Positions 1 to 12,690 of a stretch of DNA of 64,000 nucleotides are shown here, one piece after another. Within the stretch, counting starts at the first letter, position 1, and each line of letters begins with the position of its first letter. The notes under the pieces were generated by a model, which had not been told where the DNA came from, did no database searches, and worked only from the letters and a program-made list of their open reading frames with translations. The stretch spans positions 40,225,348-40,289,347 of the forward strand of contig OZ021721.1 of NCBI GenBank assembly GCA_963978545.1. The letters run 5' to 3'. A program made the translations under genes and the position numbers. Source of the DNA: Linyphia triangularis. Lineage: Eukaryota > Arthropoda > Arachnida > Araneae > Linyphiidae.

Positions 1-9
1 AGAAAAGTT

Positions 10-428
10 TTGAAAAATCTCATATGGTATCTTTCAGATGAATTGTTTGGTTTGTCCACATTTTCACACAGAATTACAGCAAAAGAAAATTTAAAGAGTA
101 TTGCAGATATGAATTACTCAAAAGATTCCAGAAATATAAGAGGGTACAGGCTATTAATAATGTTGAAAGATGTCAGTCTTGGCAATTTTGGGACAAAAAG
201 AAATCTTGATTTTATCTCTTTTGAATATTAGTGACTCTTTTGTACCCATTTCACCTGTAGAATGAGAGAATAATATCCCTTTGCACAAATGGGAACAAAG
301 TTAAAGAACTTAAAGATTTAAACGATACTGCTGAAAGATGTGTACAGCTAATACAAGAATTTAATAACTAATTTACACATGATAAGGCTTATAAGCAGTT
401 TCTTTTACAATTTTGTTCAGCAAACTGA
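10..428 (+). pseudogene. C-terminal fragment of an unnamed repeat-encoded protein family
   Basis: The stretch reads as protein in two frames. Positions 10-231 give an open segment containing WYLSDELFGLSTF and ITAKEN. Positions 300-428 in another frame give VKELKDLNDTAERCVQLIQEFN, a stop, then DKAYKQFLLQF. From memory, this order (LWYLSEELVGL, then NDTAERGV.LIQEFN, then QFLLQ) matches the C-terminal part of a multi-copy uncharacterised protein family common in cnidarian and arthropod genomes and assumed to be transposon-borne. I cannot name it or assign an enzyme activity. The change of frame and the in-frame stops near 363 and 426 show it is decayed, and the N-terminal part would lie off the left edge. 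An upstream portion of the same family is seen on the minus strand near 35.7 kb. Confidence 0.5.
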
Positions 429-1877
429 AAGACAATATCTAGAGAGACAACCACACGACCTATGCTTAATTGTCTTTCAGAAAAGGAAATATGTATTTAT
501 AAAGCTATATATATGTATTTAGTAGGCAAGACGTATTTCACAGTGACTACTCCTAAACTGCTGAACAAATTCTTACGATCAAGGTATCCTTTGAAGAAAG
601 GTTCTTTGATTTCAATTAACAGTTCTTACTAAGAGATTGAGTGTCGTTTGAAAATTCATTTTCCAATCGACCATTTTCAGCATACAAAAAAATTTTGCCA
701 AGTGATACTTAATGTTTTTTTTAAATTTTTGAAACGCATTAGGTGAAAAAAGTTATTACATATCTTGGTAAGAAAAACTGTAAAAAAAAAAAATTAAAAA
801 GAATACCTTACAGTCACGCATTCACCTCAAAATTTGGAGAAATTTCAAAAAATAACTATTTTTTCTAGTTTTTTTTAATTTCTAAACGTTACATATTTGA
901 AAGGCAATAGTTTGTAATGTGAAGTGGAAGAGTGGTATAATACAGGAAAACACTATTCTATGCATTTTTAAAACATACATTAATAATTAAAAATTATAGC
1001 TTTTTGTTAATAAAAGGATTTTCATTCACAAAATGGATGCCAACGTTATTTCTTACATTTTTGTGTTAAAATTGTTTTATTTACTTCAAGTATTCACTTC
1101 CAAATTTTGAATAAACACAAAATATACCTTTTTTCTATCAATTTGTAGAATACACCAATCACTAAATTAACAAAGTACTTTAGTTTGTATTGTGTGGAAT
1201 GAAGAAGATAGAACTTGGAAAAAATCGAATTAGTAATTATTCAATAATAATCGTTTACGCATGACCTTTGAAACATTGATAAAAACTGTGTTTTGGCATA
1301 TTTCAATCTGGGTGGCTTTCCTTTGAAATTCATAAACTTATTTGCTTATTAATTGGATCATAGCGCTCATGGCTGTGAATCGGACTACCATTTATCCTGG
1401 CTGAAAATAATCAGACAGGTCTAATTGCACTTTAGAAGGAGATCATTGCAGTGGGATATATGTCTCCTTAGAAGTTATTCTCCCACCTTCCCATCCATCC
1501 CTACTCTCTTCTACTGTAATGCGCAAATACGAGGGTATCAAAATCCTGCTGAGTTGTTTCTAGTAAAAAATGTCTGGAAGTGTACTTGGAAGGTGAACGC
1601 CTGTGAGCTTTAACTAGTGCCTTGTGACTTTTGTTCTTAGATATGAAACACATAATTACCTTCAATCGCAAAAGTCCAAAATGGGCACAAAAACTAAACT
1701 TTTTCCCTTATAATGTTACAATTACCAAGTCCCTCAATTTGAAATGTTTCTCGTTTTTATTAAACGCCTTCCGTTTCACCTACTTTTTTTACACGTCGAT
1801 TGATCGAATCATACAAAAAAAAGTTTTTCTCGTTTTTCTCGCCGAGTAAATTTCATTAATCAATTACAACACAATGT
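429..1877. other. AT-rich DNA without recognisable features
   Basis: Only short chance reading frames occur here. The patch at about 1360-1610 is less AT-rich and contains a 62-codon frame, but I see no recognisable protein motif, splice pattern or terminal repeat. Confidence 0.5.
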
Positions 1878-1962
1878 ACAATTTTAAACAGATTATCACA
1901 AAAGAAATCTACGTTACTAAAATAACAATTTTGAACAGATTATCGCAAAAGAAATCTGTATG
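1878..1962. repeat. 46-bp direct duplication
   Basis: Two adjacent copies of a unit starting ACAATTTTRAACAGATTATC begin at 1878 and 1924. They match over roughly 35 bases before diverging. This is a small local tandem duplication with no coding content. Confidence 0.65.
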
Positions 1963-4900
1963 CACTCTTCGATAGTATTATACTCTTCTCACTTGGTTTC
2001 AAAACATTTTGAAGTAGATTTTCACTATCTTCACTGTCACTTTACTCTCATTGCCTAGCCATACCAATTGGTGAATGATCACAAGTCAATATAAAGTTTC
2101 TATTTATAACCAGACCAGGTTGAACGTAGTTGTAATACGTAATAATAATACATAGAAATAATACGTAAGATGTAAAATTCCTCAAATCTTTATCATCTTA
2201 CAATTTACTTCGTTGTTTACATTTTACTATATTTATAAATCGTCACCTCAATGCTACAACTATATAACTCCAAAATTGTAATTGTTTAGATATGTGAATA
2301 GTCATAAATAACTCGCCATTACTATGTGCTACAAGTGGAAAACTAGAAAAAGATCCTATTATATTCTATCTATAGTACGATTTGAATGAGACAGAAATTT
2401 TTCAAATGCGTTTTTCTGAAAACTGTGGTTTTGACGCTATCTGGTTGTAGCATTAGGGTTACAAAATTATAATGTATAAAATTTAACAGATTCTACTCGA
2501 TTATTTCCATATTATTGTGTGATTGATCTCACAAAATAATACCCACTAAATTTTGGAGAGTGGCAAAATATTAACAAGTTCGTATCTTCAAACATAGGTA
2601 TAGTCTACTTTAGACACTGAACACTTTCATTGAATTTTTATATACTTCTATGCGGAATAACTTTCATCTTTTGAAACAATAAATCTGTTGCCTAAAGATT
2701 TTTGCTGTATGCTTCACATGCAACATGAAGAGCTTCCAACATTTTGAGGATAACAAAATGCTAACGTTATCCATTTAGTGTCTATAAATGTCCACTTCCC
2801 CTGATTTAAGCTTGCAAAGTCCCATAAAGTGCTTACATCAAATCCAAGGTGCTTTAACCATGACTTCTTTAAATGCAGTAAGAACTCTTTTTTATCTAGT
2901 ATTCTCTTTTATTTTTCCCAAATAAAAGAGACAATAATATTAGTTCAGGCAAGTAAACATCGGGATATTTTTGCCAGTTCAATGATTTTATGTAGCACAA
3001 AACGTAGTGAAATGTTTTCATTACTATGAAAGAAGTAGTGTATTCAACTAAAGCTGTTCTTGGTATAGTTGTCTTTATTTCAAGATGCATTTGTTAAGCA
3101 CTGCACTCTTCCTGCCTAAAAAAAATTACAAAAATAATAAGAAAAATGTACTTGTAAAACTATTATAGTTATTGTTAGAAACATGGCTGTGAAATGGATT
3201 ATCACAATTTTGTAGAATTTCTATTTAAAGATTTGAAATATTTTGTTATGCTTACTATATAATTTAATAAATAAAATGTGACTTTGATGGTCCACATAAC
3301 TGGGAACAGCTTTAAATACATTTAATAAATTTAAAAGACATACTTAACGTCTTCTTAAGGATTTGTAGTTGGTGTTCTTATTCCGTAAAAGAGTCATAAG
3401 TAGCGTACATTTTCAGTTAATACCTAGTTTTACTCGATTGATTTTTCTGCGGTAACTCATGTCAAAATAGTACATCAATCGATATAATTTCGTTCAAAAA
3501 AGATTTTTAAAGTTTCAAAAAAGTTCTTATTATTAGTTTAGTCATCACTTTTAATTATCCTATATATAATATAGCGTAATCAGTTTTGTCAAAAAACAAA
3601 GCTTCTGGTTTTTTTTATTATTATTATTAGTTATATACGTTGCGGAATATCCTGAGTTAAAAAAAAAGTAGTCCAGAAAAAATGGTCTGTTTGTGGTTAT
3701 TATAACTCCCCCACAGATTGACCTACTATGATGTTAATTTTATGTATACGTTGCTTGTCACTTAGTTTTCCATCAAAGTAGCGCACGCGCAAGCGTATAA
3801 AGGAGCTCCTATTGAAAACTTTATATTTTTTAGCAATTGCCAAAAATCGGCTGTAACGATTTAGATCAAAATAGCTGTAGTAATGCTATATAAAGTTCTA
3901 AGCACCCTACCTCCAAAATTCCAGCAGAAGTTTTCTAAAGGCGTAAAAAGTTAAAAAACAAGCGTCTATAACATAGAGTTATCTTCCTTTGAGCCATGTC
4001 CATAAAAGATCAATTCTCCTCTGTTTAACTAAGTCGAAAGGAATAGTGAAATAATTATCACCGAAATTATTTAATTATTTCCAACTACGCCAAATTGGCT
4101 TTTTTTTCTCTTTTTTTTATTCTAGAATTCTCCCTAAAAATATCGTCAAACTATCTCTTTTTTAATTAATGAAAGTATGAAAACGCAAACAGTAAATTAC
4201 ATTAATTCATATTCATTATAGTGTAATTAAGGCTGTGCGATGAATAATTTGTTTTATGTTTAGCGCATGTTGATACTTGTAATGCGAGTCAAGTACGAGT
4301 TTCAGAAATAGCCTTTACAATAGCTAAATATATATCTGGATTCACTCATGTAAGTGTTCTTTTTAGTATTGATGCGAAAAATGTGGAGAGGAAGAAAACT
4401 GAAGCGAACCATTAATACAAATCCATACCCGTTCTAAAATAAAACTTAAATCCAATATTCATAAAACCTATTGTGTTATTTCCGTAAGAAACATCACAAA
4501 AATAAATCCGAATAAGTTTTTCTTTTTAAATTTCAACATAAATCTTCAGTATTTGATTTTTGTGTTTTATTCTCGATCTTGGTAGCATTGGTCTATATTC
4601 TGTTACGAGAACAAACTTTCTGCGTACTAAAACGTATGAAATATGCAACGACTGGGAAAGTATTACCGTTCTGTTCCAACGTTTTTGTTTTGGGGAATCT
4701 GCATATGTAATGCCGTTTAGCTATCCGAAAAATCGATGCTTTTGCTTCTGTTTTATTCACTTCTTATGCCTTTTCACTTTGGTTTTTGATTCTTCCTTTT
4801 AAACTCATCGTTCATTTTTAAATTGACGTGAAGAGGAGAATGAAAATACGCTGTGTACACATTGTACATTGTTGGCCGGCATTTTAAGGCTTTCAAACCT

Positions 4901-7900
4901 CTGTAAGCTTAGAGAGAGAAAAACATTACTTAACTGGAGTTTTCAATGTGTTGTTTGCTTAATGCAGCGACAAGGAATACGCTTCTCTTTGGTTATATCT
5001 TGAAATAGGGCACTGTGTTTCTTCCAGCACTTAGATAAAAACTGGTTGGGTAAATACACTGCAAAATGGACGGCTTTTACATACAATGGACTACTTTTAC
5101 ATACATTTAAATGCGTGTTTCATTGCGGCATTTCAAAATTTAGGTAAGTCTTTACTTTTTATATTACTATTGAATTACTTGTATTGTGTACTTTGTATAT
5201 TACTATTAAAAATACGCAAATAATTCCCGTTATTTAAAAAATCGAAAATCAGAATTTGATAATCTTGCTTTTAAGTATATATCCCCAATTTACAAGTGAA
5301 ACACCCTAGTTCAGTTTCTTCAGCCTTGGAGTTATTTACTCATATAGACTAGACTCTCTCCACAAAAGTTAGAAGTTCTCTGAAAATAAAAAATTATTTA
5401 ATAAAGTTGAAAGTATTGAAAAAAAAAATTGCAAATCATAAAATATATAAAAAAAAAAAAAAAACATAAATTATACAAATATATAAGATTGCGGATTTTA
5501 CTCATCGCAATAAAATATAATGACAATTTTAAAATGTTCCAAGAAAATATATACACAAAAAGTTTTTTTTTCAAGTGCATGATCTACATTTTATCAAAAC
5601 AATTATAAAATAAAAAAGAGGGCGTATAATAAATGCTTTAGCTCATTTTATACCACTCCTATTTAAATATTACACTGGTCAAAATATATTTCTTATGAAC
5701 AGAATATAGATAATGTGATAAAATAGTTTTTATTACACTTTCTTTAATATAAAACTCAAATCAGATTTTCAAGACTGATAGTTTGAAGCTGTAACATATT
5801 TACGTCGACCTAATACATTATTTGAAATACATACCTATCGATTAAAGATTTACTTCTAGAGATATTCTGTAATTTCAATCTAACATCGTCAGTTACATTT
5901 GAAAGATCAGTGTATATTTATAGTAATGTTTAGGTGCCGATTGCACATCCATCTAAACCTTTATTCTCTGATTCATTAAACATTGTTACTGATAAGGCTT
6001 TGTCTTCATAAATCTTACAATCAAGAAAGCAATAAAGATGTCATCTTTTAAAAAAGCATATTGCAATACAGGAAGGTAAAAAAGAAAGCAGTTGTTTTTT
6101 ATAAACATGAGACTAAAAAAGAAAGATATTTGAGAATAAAATATTGATCAACATTTTCCTTAAACTGTACTTATTTCGACTTATTTATTAAGAATCAGAT
6201 GATGATTATCTTCTTTTAATTTACATTTTAATAAAATAATTTTTTAACTAGTAATTTTATAATTTACGAACTAATTTTATACAATTATTGGCAATTAAAT
6301 AACTAAACTACGACCAACTCTCCATTATTATTATTAATATTAAATGCCATTATTTGCAGTATCAATGTATGCTACATTCAAAAAAGAATCTGTTAAAAAT
6401 GTTATTGAGTAACAACATAAATTCCTAGTTATTTTAAATTTGACTGAAGTAATTGATTACATAAAATCTATAAGTTTATCTTTTAAATTAGGGCAAGCTT
6501 GAGTTAAATAGAACTTCGTAACATAAACTTCGCATGAAAATTAAAGAGAAAGAAAAAAATTAGTATTTCAGTACTCTTCCACGATTTATTTCATTTAATG
6601 TATCAGAGATGCTTTAAAAAAGCTTTGATTGCAGATAACTTTTTTTTTATATATTTTCGTTGAATTTACTATAATGTACCAAATTTCTAAAGGCTTCCTC
6701 CCGCTTGCTGTCATTCACGAACTGTTAAAAGTAAGTTCTTTATATTACTGAAAATTATCTCTAAATTAAGTTCTTTTTGGTAAAAATTATACATAATATT
6801 TTTTTTGTGTGTCATCTAAAACTAATTATCCATATAGAAATATCCCAAACAAGTAAAAAAATGCTTGCAAACTTCAATCGTAAATTATCAAAAAAGTGTA
6901 CACATGGTTAATTTGCATAACTTGAGAACTATATAGGATTAATAAATATTCTACTTTCTATAATTTAGAATTACATTTTTAAATCTGGACAAAATATTTA
7001 TGAATTCCTATCATAGCTCAAATTAATTATATAATTAAATAAATTAAAAACTTGGACAGCCTTATCTTAAAGGTAAGTATGTTTATTTTCAAAAAAAAAG
7101 ATTAAAACCGCAAAAAAATTGGTCTGACTTCCATAAAAAAATATTTTTTGCCACGATATTGTCACTTCATTTTTATTTAACTCTTGAATCGATAAAACAA
7201 CATTTTTAACTAATACAAAAAAAAATGCATGCGAAAGCTCTCTTTCAAAAAAATATTTCACTCTAAAGGACGACCATATAATTACAACACCAGAAAAGTA
7301 AAATTTAACCCCAGCAGTTTAAATCTTGTAACTCATTTACAATGACACCTATTTGAAAGATAACCACGAGACTTTTCCAATGTATTATAGTACGAGTGTA
7401 GCGATGTTTACTATAGAATAATAAGAAGGAAGACATTTTTGTTTTCTGGACTTTGCGAAAATCCAATATTGAAAAAAAAAAAAAAACATATGCAAAAAAG
7501 TGAAGTGAATGAATAAGCTTTTGAACAGTTTGCGACACTCTCGGAGTCTTTTCTTAAGAGAAAAAAGATTGCACTGGCAAGCTGTAAGTTCAGCTTTGTG
7601 ATAGTGATCTCCATTTTTTATTCCCGCCGAAGAGAGTAAACTGTACGAGTTGCCTCTTCGAATAGATTTGCATGTCGTTAAAGTGCTTGAAAGAATTCTT
7701 AGAAGAAAGGGAGGGTACGGACTTACTATGGGGGTAAGAGTACTTTTGTCTTCTTGTTTTTTTTAAAGAAATTTTCAATAGGTGTGAGATCCGAAGCGTG
7801 TAAATTGCGAGAGAAAACCTGGACCCGAGCTTTTACTGTTCACCATAATGCAGAAACAAAAAGCCGCATTTTTCTCCGAAAAAAATAAAGACTATTGTAG

Positions 7901-10900
7901 TATGTAATATATTCCAACGGATTCTAGACACAAAGTGGATTTAAGGGACAAGGAAAAGGTGCCGTCTGTTACAAATATTCTTCTAGTTCATTTTTGAAAT
8001 GGTCCGAATTCAGTGACTTTGGAAAGAGGAATTGTCGAGTTGCTGTCAACTATCGCGTGAATTTATAAGCCAACTTTGTTGCATATATTGATAAAATTTG
8101 TTTATATTCCCTTTCGGTACTGTAATAGTAAAAATGAAGTTTCATGAGTTAATTGGTAAATAAAAAAGACATTAATATGGATAGCAAAAGCCTCGGATTA
8201 AACAGGAAAAAGTAGTTTGAAAATGTGAATAACCAATGCCTGACTTGGTGTGAATAATAAACATATTTATTTGACATGTAAAAGTTTAAAGAAATTACAG
8301 AAACATGATAGGCTTAAGAATTATATACTTTTTCAGTGGTTTGTCAGAGTATTCGATTGCCTCTCTAGCATTAGAATTTACGTATATCGAAACATTTAGT
8401 GAATATAATGGTAGATGGTTGTATTATGAAGAATGGGGCTTAATGACCTAGTATTGCAGATTAAAGCTTTTTCAAGATACTTAAAACATATGACAGCTTC
8501 TCCTTTGGTGTTGCTTAAAACTATGCAGTAGCATGTGTAACACTTCTCTTTCACTAAGAACATATGTCTTTTGAGTACAAAATACTGAAATATTAAACAA
8601 TTTAAAACAAAGAAATCCATTCTGGATAATATTAAAAAGTATCAACATCAGCACAGAATTCATACTTCTTCAACAACAAGGGAATTTATATTTCGCAAAC
8701 CATACTCGCTTTTCTGAAAGAGCTTCTTTTTTTTAAGGATGGTAAAGAGTCTCTGTGAAGAATGTGATGATAGTGAGAGGTAATCTGTGGCAACCTCGAT
8801 AGACGTGTCAATATTTGAAGCTAAGGAAGAGAGGACATCTTTTAAAAGTTTCGTTTCCTTAAGACCTTATGCACTGGATAAAGTTTGAACCCGAATCCGG
8901 AAACTGTCATTGTAGCTACATTGCCTTAGTTGATAGATGGTTAAAAGCCTCTGTGACAGCCATCAAAGAGAACCCATTTGTCACATCTTAGGAGATGAAG
9001 ACAGTCTATTACCGGACAAGCGAAATCTGGAACTACTGTTACGTTATCTGGGATGCCCGGTAGCTGTCAACATGAGTACTTACATTGGCTTTGTCGCTAG
9101 TCGAGTGATTTATTAGAGTGAGTTTTGATTAATTGTGTGGGATAATTTTACGCAAAAGAAAAGACCACTGAAAAATCTTGGGTGGAGCATTTTCAATTAA
9201 CTTTTATAGTTCATGCAAAGGAATTCGTACTTGGGGGTTACATAGAAAAGTAAAAGTAAAGTAATGAAATGATGCAATAATTGAAACTACTCCTAAGGGT
9301 AATTTTTTTTATGTGTTAAATTCAATAAATTTTATGAATTAAATCTAACATTTTATGTTAGATAACAATTTATCCACAAGCAATGATTGATTAGAAAAAA
9401 ATATTTTCGAAACGTTATTGACAAAAAAAAATTCTATCAAACCATTTTGCACTGTCAAATCATTTTGTTGCATGCAATAGTAAAAAAATATTTATTTAGT
9501 TTATTTCAAAAAATAATTGCTGAAACATTTATAGTAAAAATGGGAATCTCCACAAATTCAAAGTGGTAATACTTTAATAATATGCTATGAGGGCAACTCT
9601 TTATGAACATGGGAATTCAATTTATCGATTGAAGCTTAAAAATATCTGTGTGAGATTTAGAAACTTATAAGGTGAATAGCTCGGACATAATGTTACAAAT
9701 AACTTTCAGTATTCCCCAAAAAATTTCTGTCACAAAAAATTTACATTTTCTAAACGATTGAGTAACTCTAGGTATTGCAAAAATATATGTGATAACGAAT
9801 ATACATCTAATTGCATAAATCTCCCAACAATAGATTTCTATAAGTTCTAACATATTTTTTCAGGAAATCGTAATTTTGAACGATGGAAAAAATTGACTAT
9901 AGAAATTAAACTGAGAAAAGTATCGCCTGTGTTAAAAAAGCACTCAAAGTGTTGGTATGTACGGTTCATACACTATGAGAGAACAAGAATCTGGTCTCCC
10001 GGATCGAGAGGACTCACTATTGGCATTATTAATGTCATAAAGAAATATTTGAAAGTGCAATAAACATTATTAGACATGGTGACGAATAATTTCAAATTCT
10101 ACGCAGTTTAGTTATCATAATTTTTCACAGTTTGAAAAAAATATGTTGATGAGCCTTATGGACATTCCTACAATATAAAGCATACAAACACGCTGCGAGT
10201 AGTATACATTGTTATTTTAAATAATATAATTCAATTCTCAATAGATTCTTTTTAAATTACACAGTTAATACTTGGAGATTGAGAGTTAAAATTGTATATG
10301 GCAGTAACAAGTCGTATACTTATATTAACTCTATCAAATTAAAATATGTCTAAACATGAATGTCATTAAATACGAATATTTAAAATAGGACAAGTAAATT
10401 ACGTTTACCATTAAACTCCAAGTTTCTAGGTGTTTTTCCAGTTAAATTATGATAGTGTGAAAGATATTTAACTACTACGTATTTTTTTTTAATTCAAATG
10501 TTCTCTGAGTCCTCGTAATTATTTGAAATACATTGATGTAAAAATCCAATTAAGTGTGTTTTTATGTACTTTGGTTTATTCATTTTTTGCATTATTTTCA
10601 AATAATATAATATTGAGAATCCTATATATTGATAGTATTTAAAAATGCAATTTAAATTGTCAGTTTATTACAATTATAGTAGAAAAAAAATTTATAAAAG
10701 AATCATGAAATCATTCTTGAGTATATTTTATTCAATTATAACTGAACATTAAATGCAAAGGTATATTTTCAAATAATTAAAATAGCATCATCTAATCTAT
10801 TGTAGAACATTAAAGGTTTATATATTATTTTGTTGTAGAACAGTAAATGCAATTTTTTTTATTTAACTTTGGACACTGCTACATTTAATATTGATTAAGC

Positions 10901-12307
10901 AGCCCAAAAGCATGCTTTATGAAAACAGATTTAAGAATAAAATCACTTTTGAAAAGACTGGGACATACTTACAGCAAGAAAATATTCAACTTCTCTTTCT
11001 TGTTAACGTAATGAGAAGGAGTATGTTCTAACTTCGTTGTGAATTAAATGAACATTAAAGATTAAGGGGTAGCAAGGTGTATGCAAATTGAAGAATAAAG
11101 TCCAAAATCATGTTCATTAAGCCAAAAAATTATACGTAGTTTTAAGTTTTAAATTAAAACTATGTGGAAACCTCCTTTAATTATATAATCTTTATTATTG
11201 TATGTATTTTTAGAATAAACATAATTAATTACTTTTAATGTGAATTTAAAATGTCAATAGGAAATCACTGTCAAGAATATAAGGTCAGAATTTGATATAT
11301 TTTATTTAAGTTTGTTTGATGATACGGTGGGAAAGATTTTTGGTAGAAAATAAACAAATTTTACATGTATTAAAGAGTTTTTGAATTATAATAAGCTGTC
11401 TTGAAAAACATTCAGCTAATTACAGTTTATGCTTGATGCTGTTATTTTTTCTTCATTCTGGGAGAAACAAAAAAACATGCTTAAATAACAAAAATTTCAC
11501 TCGTGGGAAACAATTTGTACTCATACACTAACACATGCTTCAATAGACATTATATAGTTTTAGCTTTAATGAAAAATGCAACTGAAATGAAAGATAGCGT
11601 TCATTTTATGGAACAGAATCTTACACAAACCCAATAAAATTAAACCAAGAATAGGTTTCTGTGGTCACAAGGTGCTTAATACAGCGACAACTCAATGTTT
11701 GCCTCAAAGTGCTTCACCATGTTAGATTCATCGGATAATTAAGTTGATTCTATAGTAAATGCCGCATTCATTACGACACCTTGGCTGCTGGGGTAAAATT
11801 ATGAAGACCACTTCGTGTGTGAAAATTTAACTGTGGCAAAGCAGAGCAGAAGGACTTGAAACATGAGCTTGGTGCATGGGGTTAATTGAGGGCCTAAGCA
11901 GTGACAAGTCTTCTTTATGATGAAGCACTTTTAGCTTTCGTCCCTTGAAATTGGGGCGAGACCACTAATTGTCTTGTCACGGGGCTAACGAGCAACTGAC
12001 ACACTTCCTGGATAAGTGTTTTAATGTTCTGACGTAGGAGGATTTTAACCCCTGCCTTTCAGGTTGAAAAAGTAAACACCCATCATTAGGACCACTGGCA
12101 ATTAACGGCATAAAGATTGATTTGAAATGCTTTGGCAGATTTCCATTACTAGAGTGAAATACTTCAAGCAATTAACAGTAGGCGGACAGACCAGTTGGTT
12201 TTGATGATGAAGGAGAGCTTTCTAAAACTGTTTTAGTGTTGCAAAAGAGCTCTGGAAATCGTATGCATTAATGATTTGCTTGTCGGGAAAAGTTGGTATG
12301 TTACCGA
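1963..12307. other. Long AT-rich stretch, no gene recognised
   Basis: All reading frames are short and show low-complexity F/K/Y/L/I composition. Homopolymer runs occur at about 5418-5426, 5449-5464 and 7470-7485. The patches at about 8700-9100 and 11640-12300 are visibly less AT-rich and have no terminal repeats that I can see. They could be conserved non-coding DNA or decayed sequence, but I recognise no motif in them. Confidence 0.5.
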
Positions 12308-12690
12308 GTTTAAACAGGAAAGTACATTCAAGACTGTTGAATGTTATTAACCTGAAAGGAAAGCAAGGATCAAATACATTTCAAAATAAACATATAGGGA
12401 AAATTTTTAGATCCCATTATCATAAGGCAATATCAACTGAATGAACGCAATTCGATACAGATGGTTTTAAATGGAAGAAAATTATTTTCTATAAAAGTTT
12501 AAACAGTAAAGTGTTTTCAAGTTTAAACAGAAATGTATATTCAGAACTGTTGAATAATCTTAAGCTGAAAGCAAGCATTAACTAATTTCAAAATAAACAT
12601 TTAAGGAACATTTTTAGATCCAATTATCAAATGGCTATATCAACTAACTGAACGCAATTGGACTTTTTTAAATGATGGAAAATTAGAGGC
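12308..12690. repeat. Degenerate tandem duplication, period about 213 bp
   Basis: Two diverged copies begin with GTTTAAACAG at 12308 and 12521. They share in order a GACTGTTGAAT/AACTGTTGAAT block, ATTTCAAAATAAACAT, TTTTTAGATCC, a TATCAACTRA block and GAACGCAATT. A third short GTTTAAACAGTAAAG piece lies at 12498. The copies carry many substitutions and small indels, so the duplication is old. No open frame spans it. Confidence 0.75.

Noticed and set aside
1529..1546. TACGAGGGTATCAAAAT as a mariner-type end
   Set aside because: No inverted partner and no coding remnant nearby.
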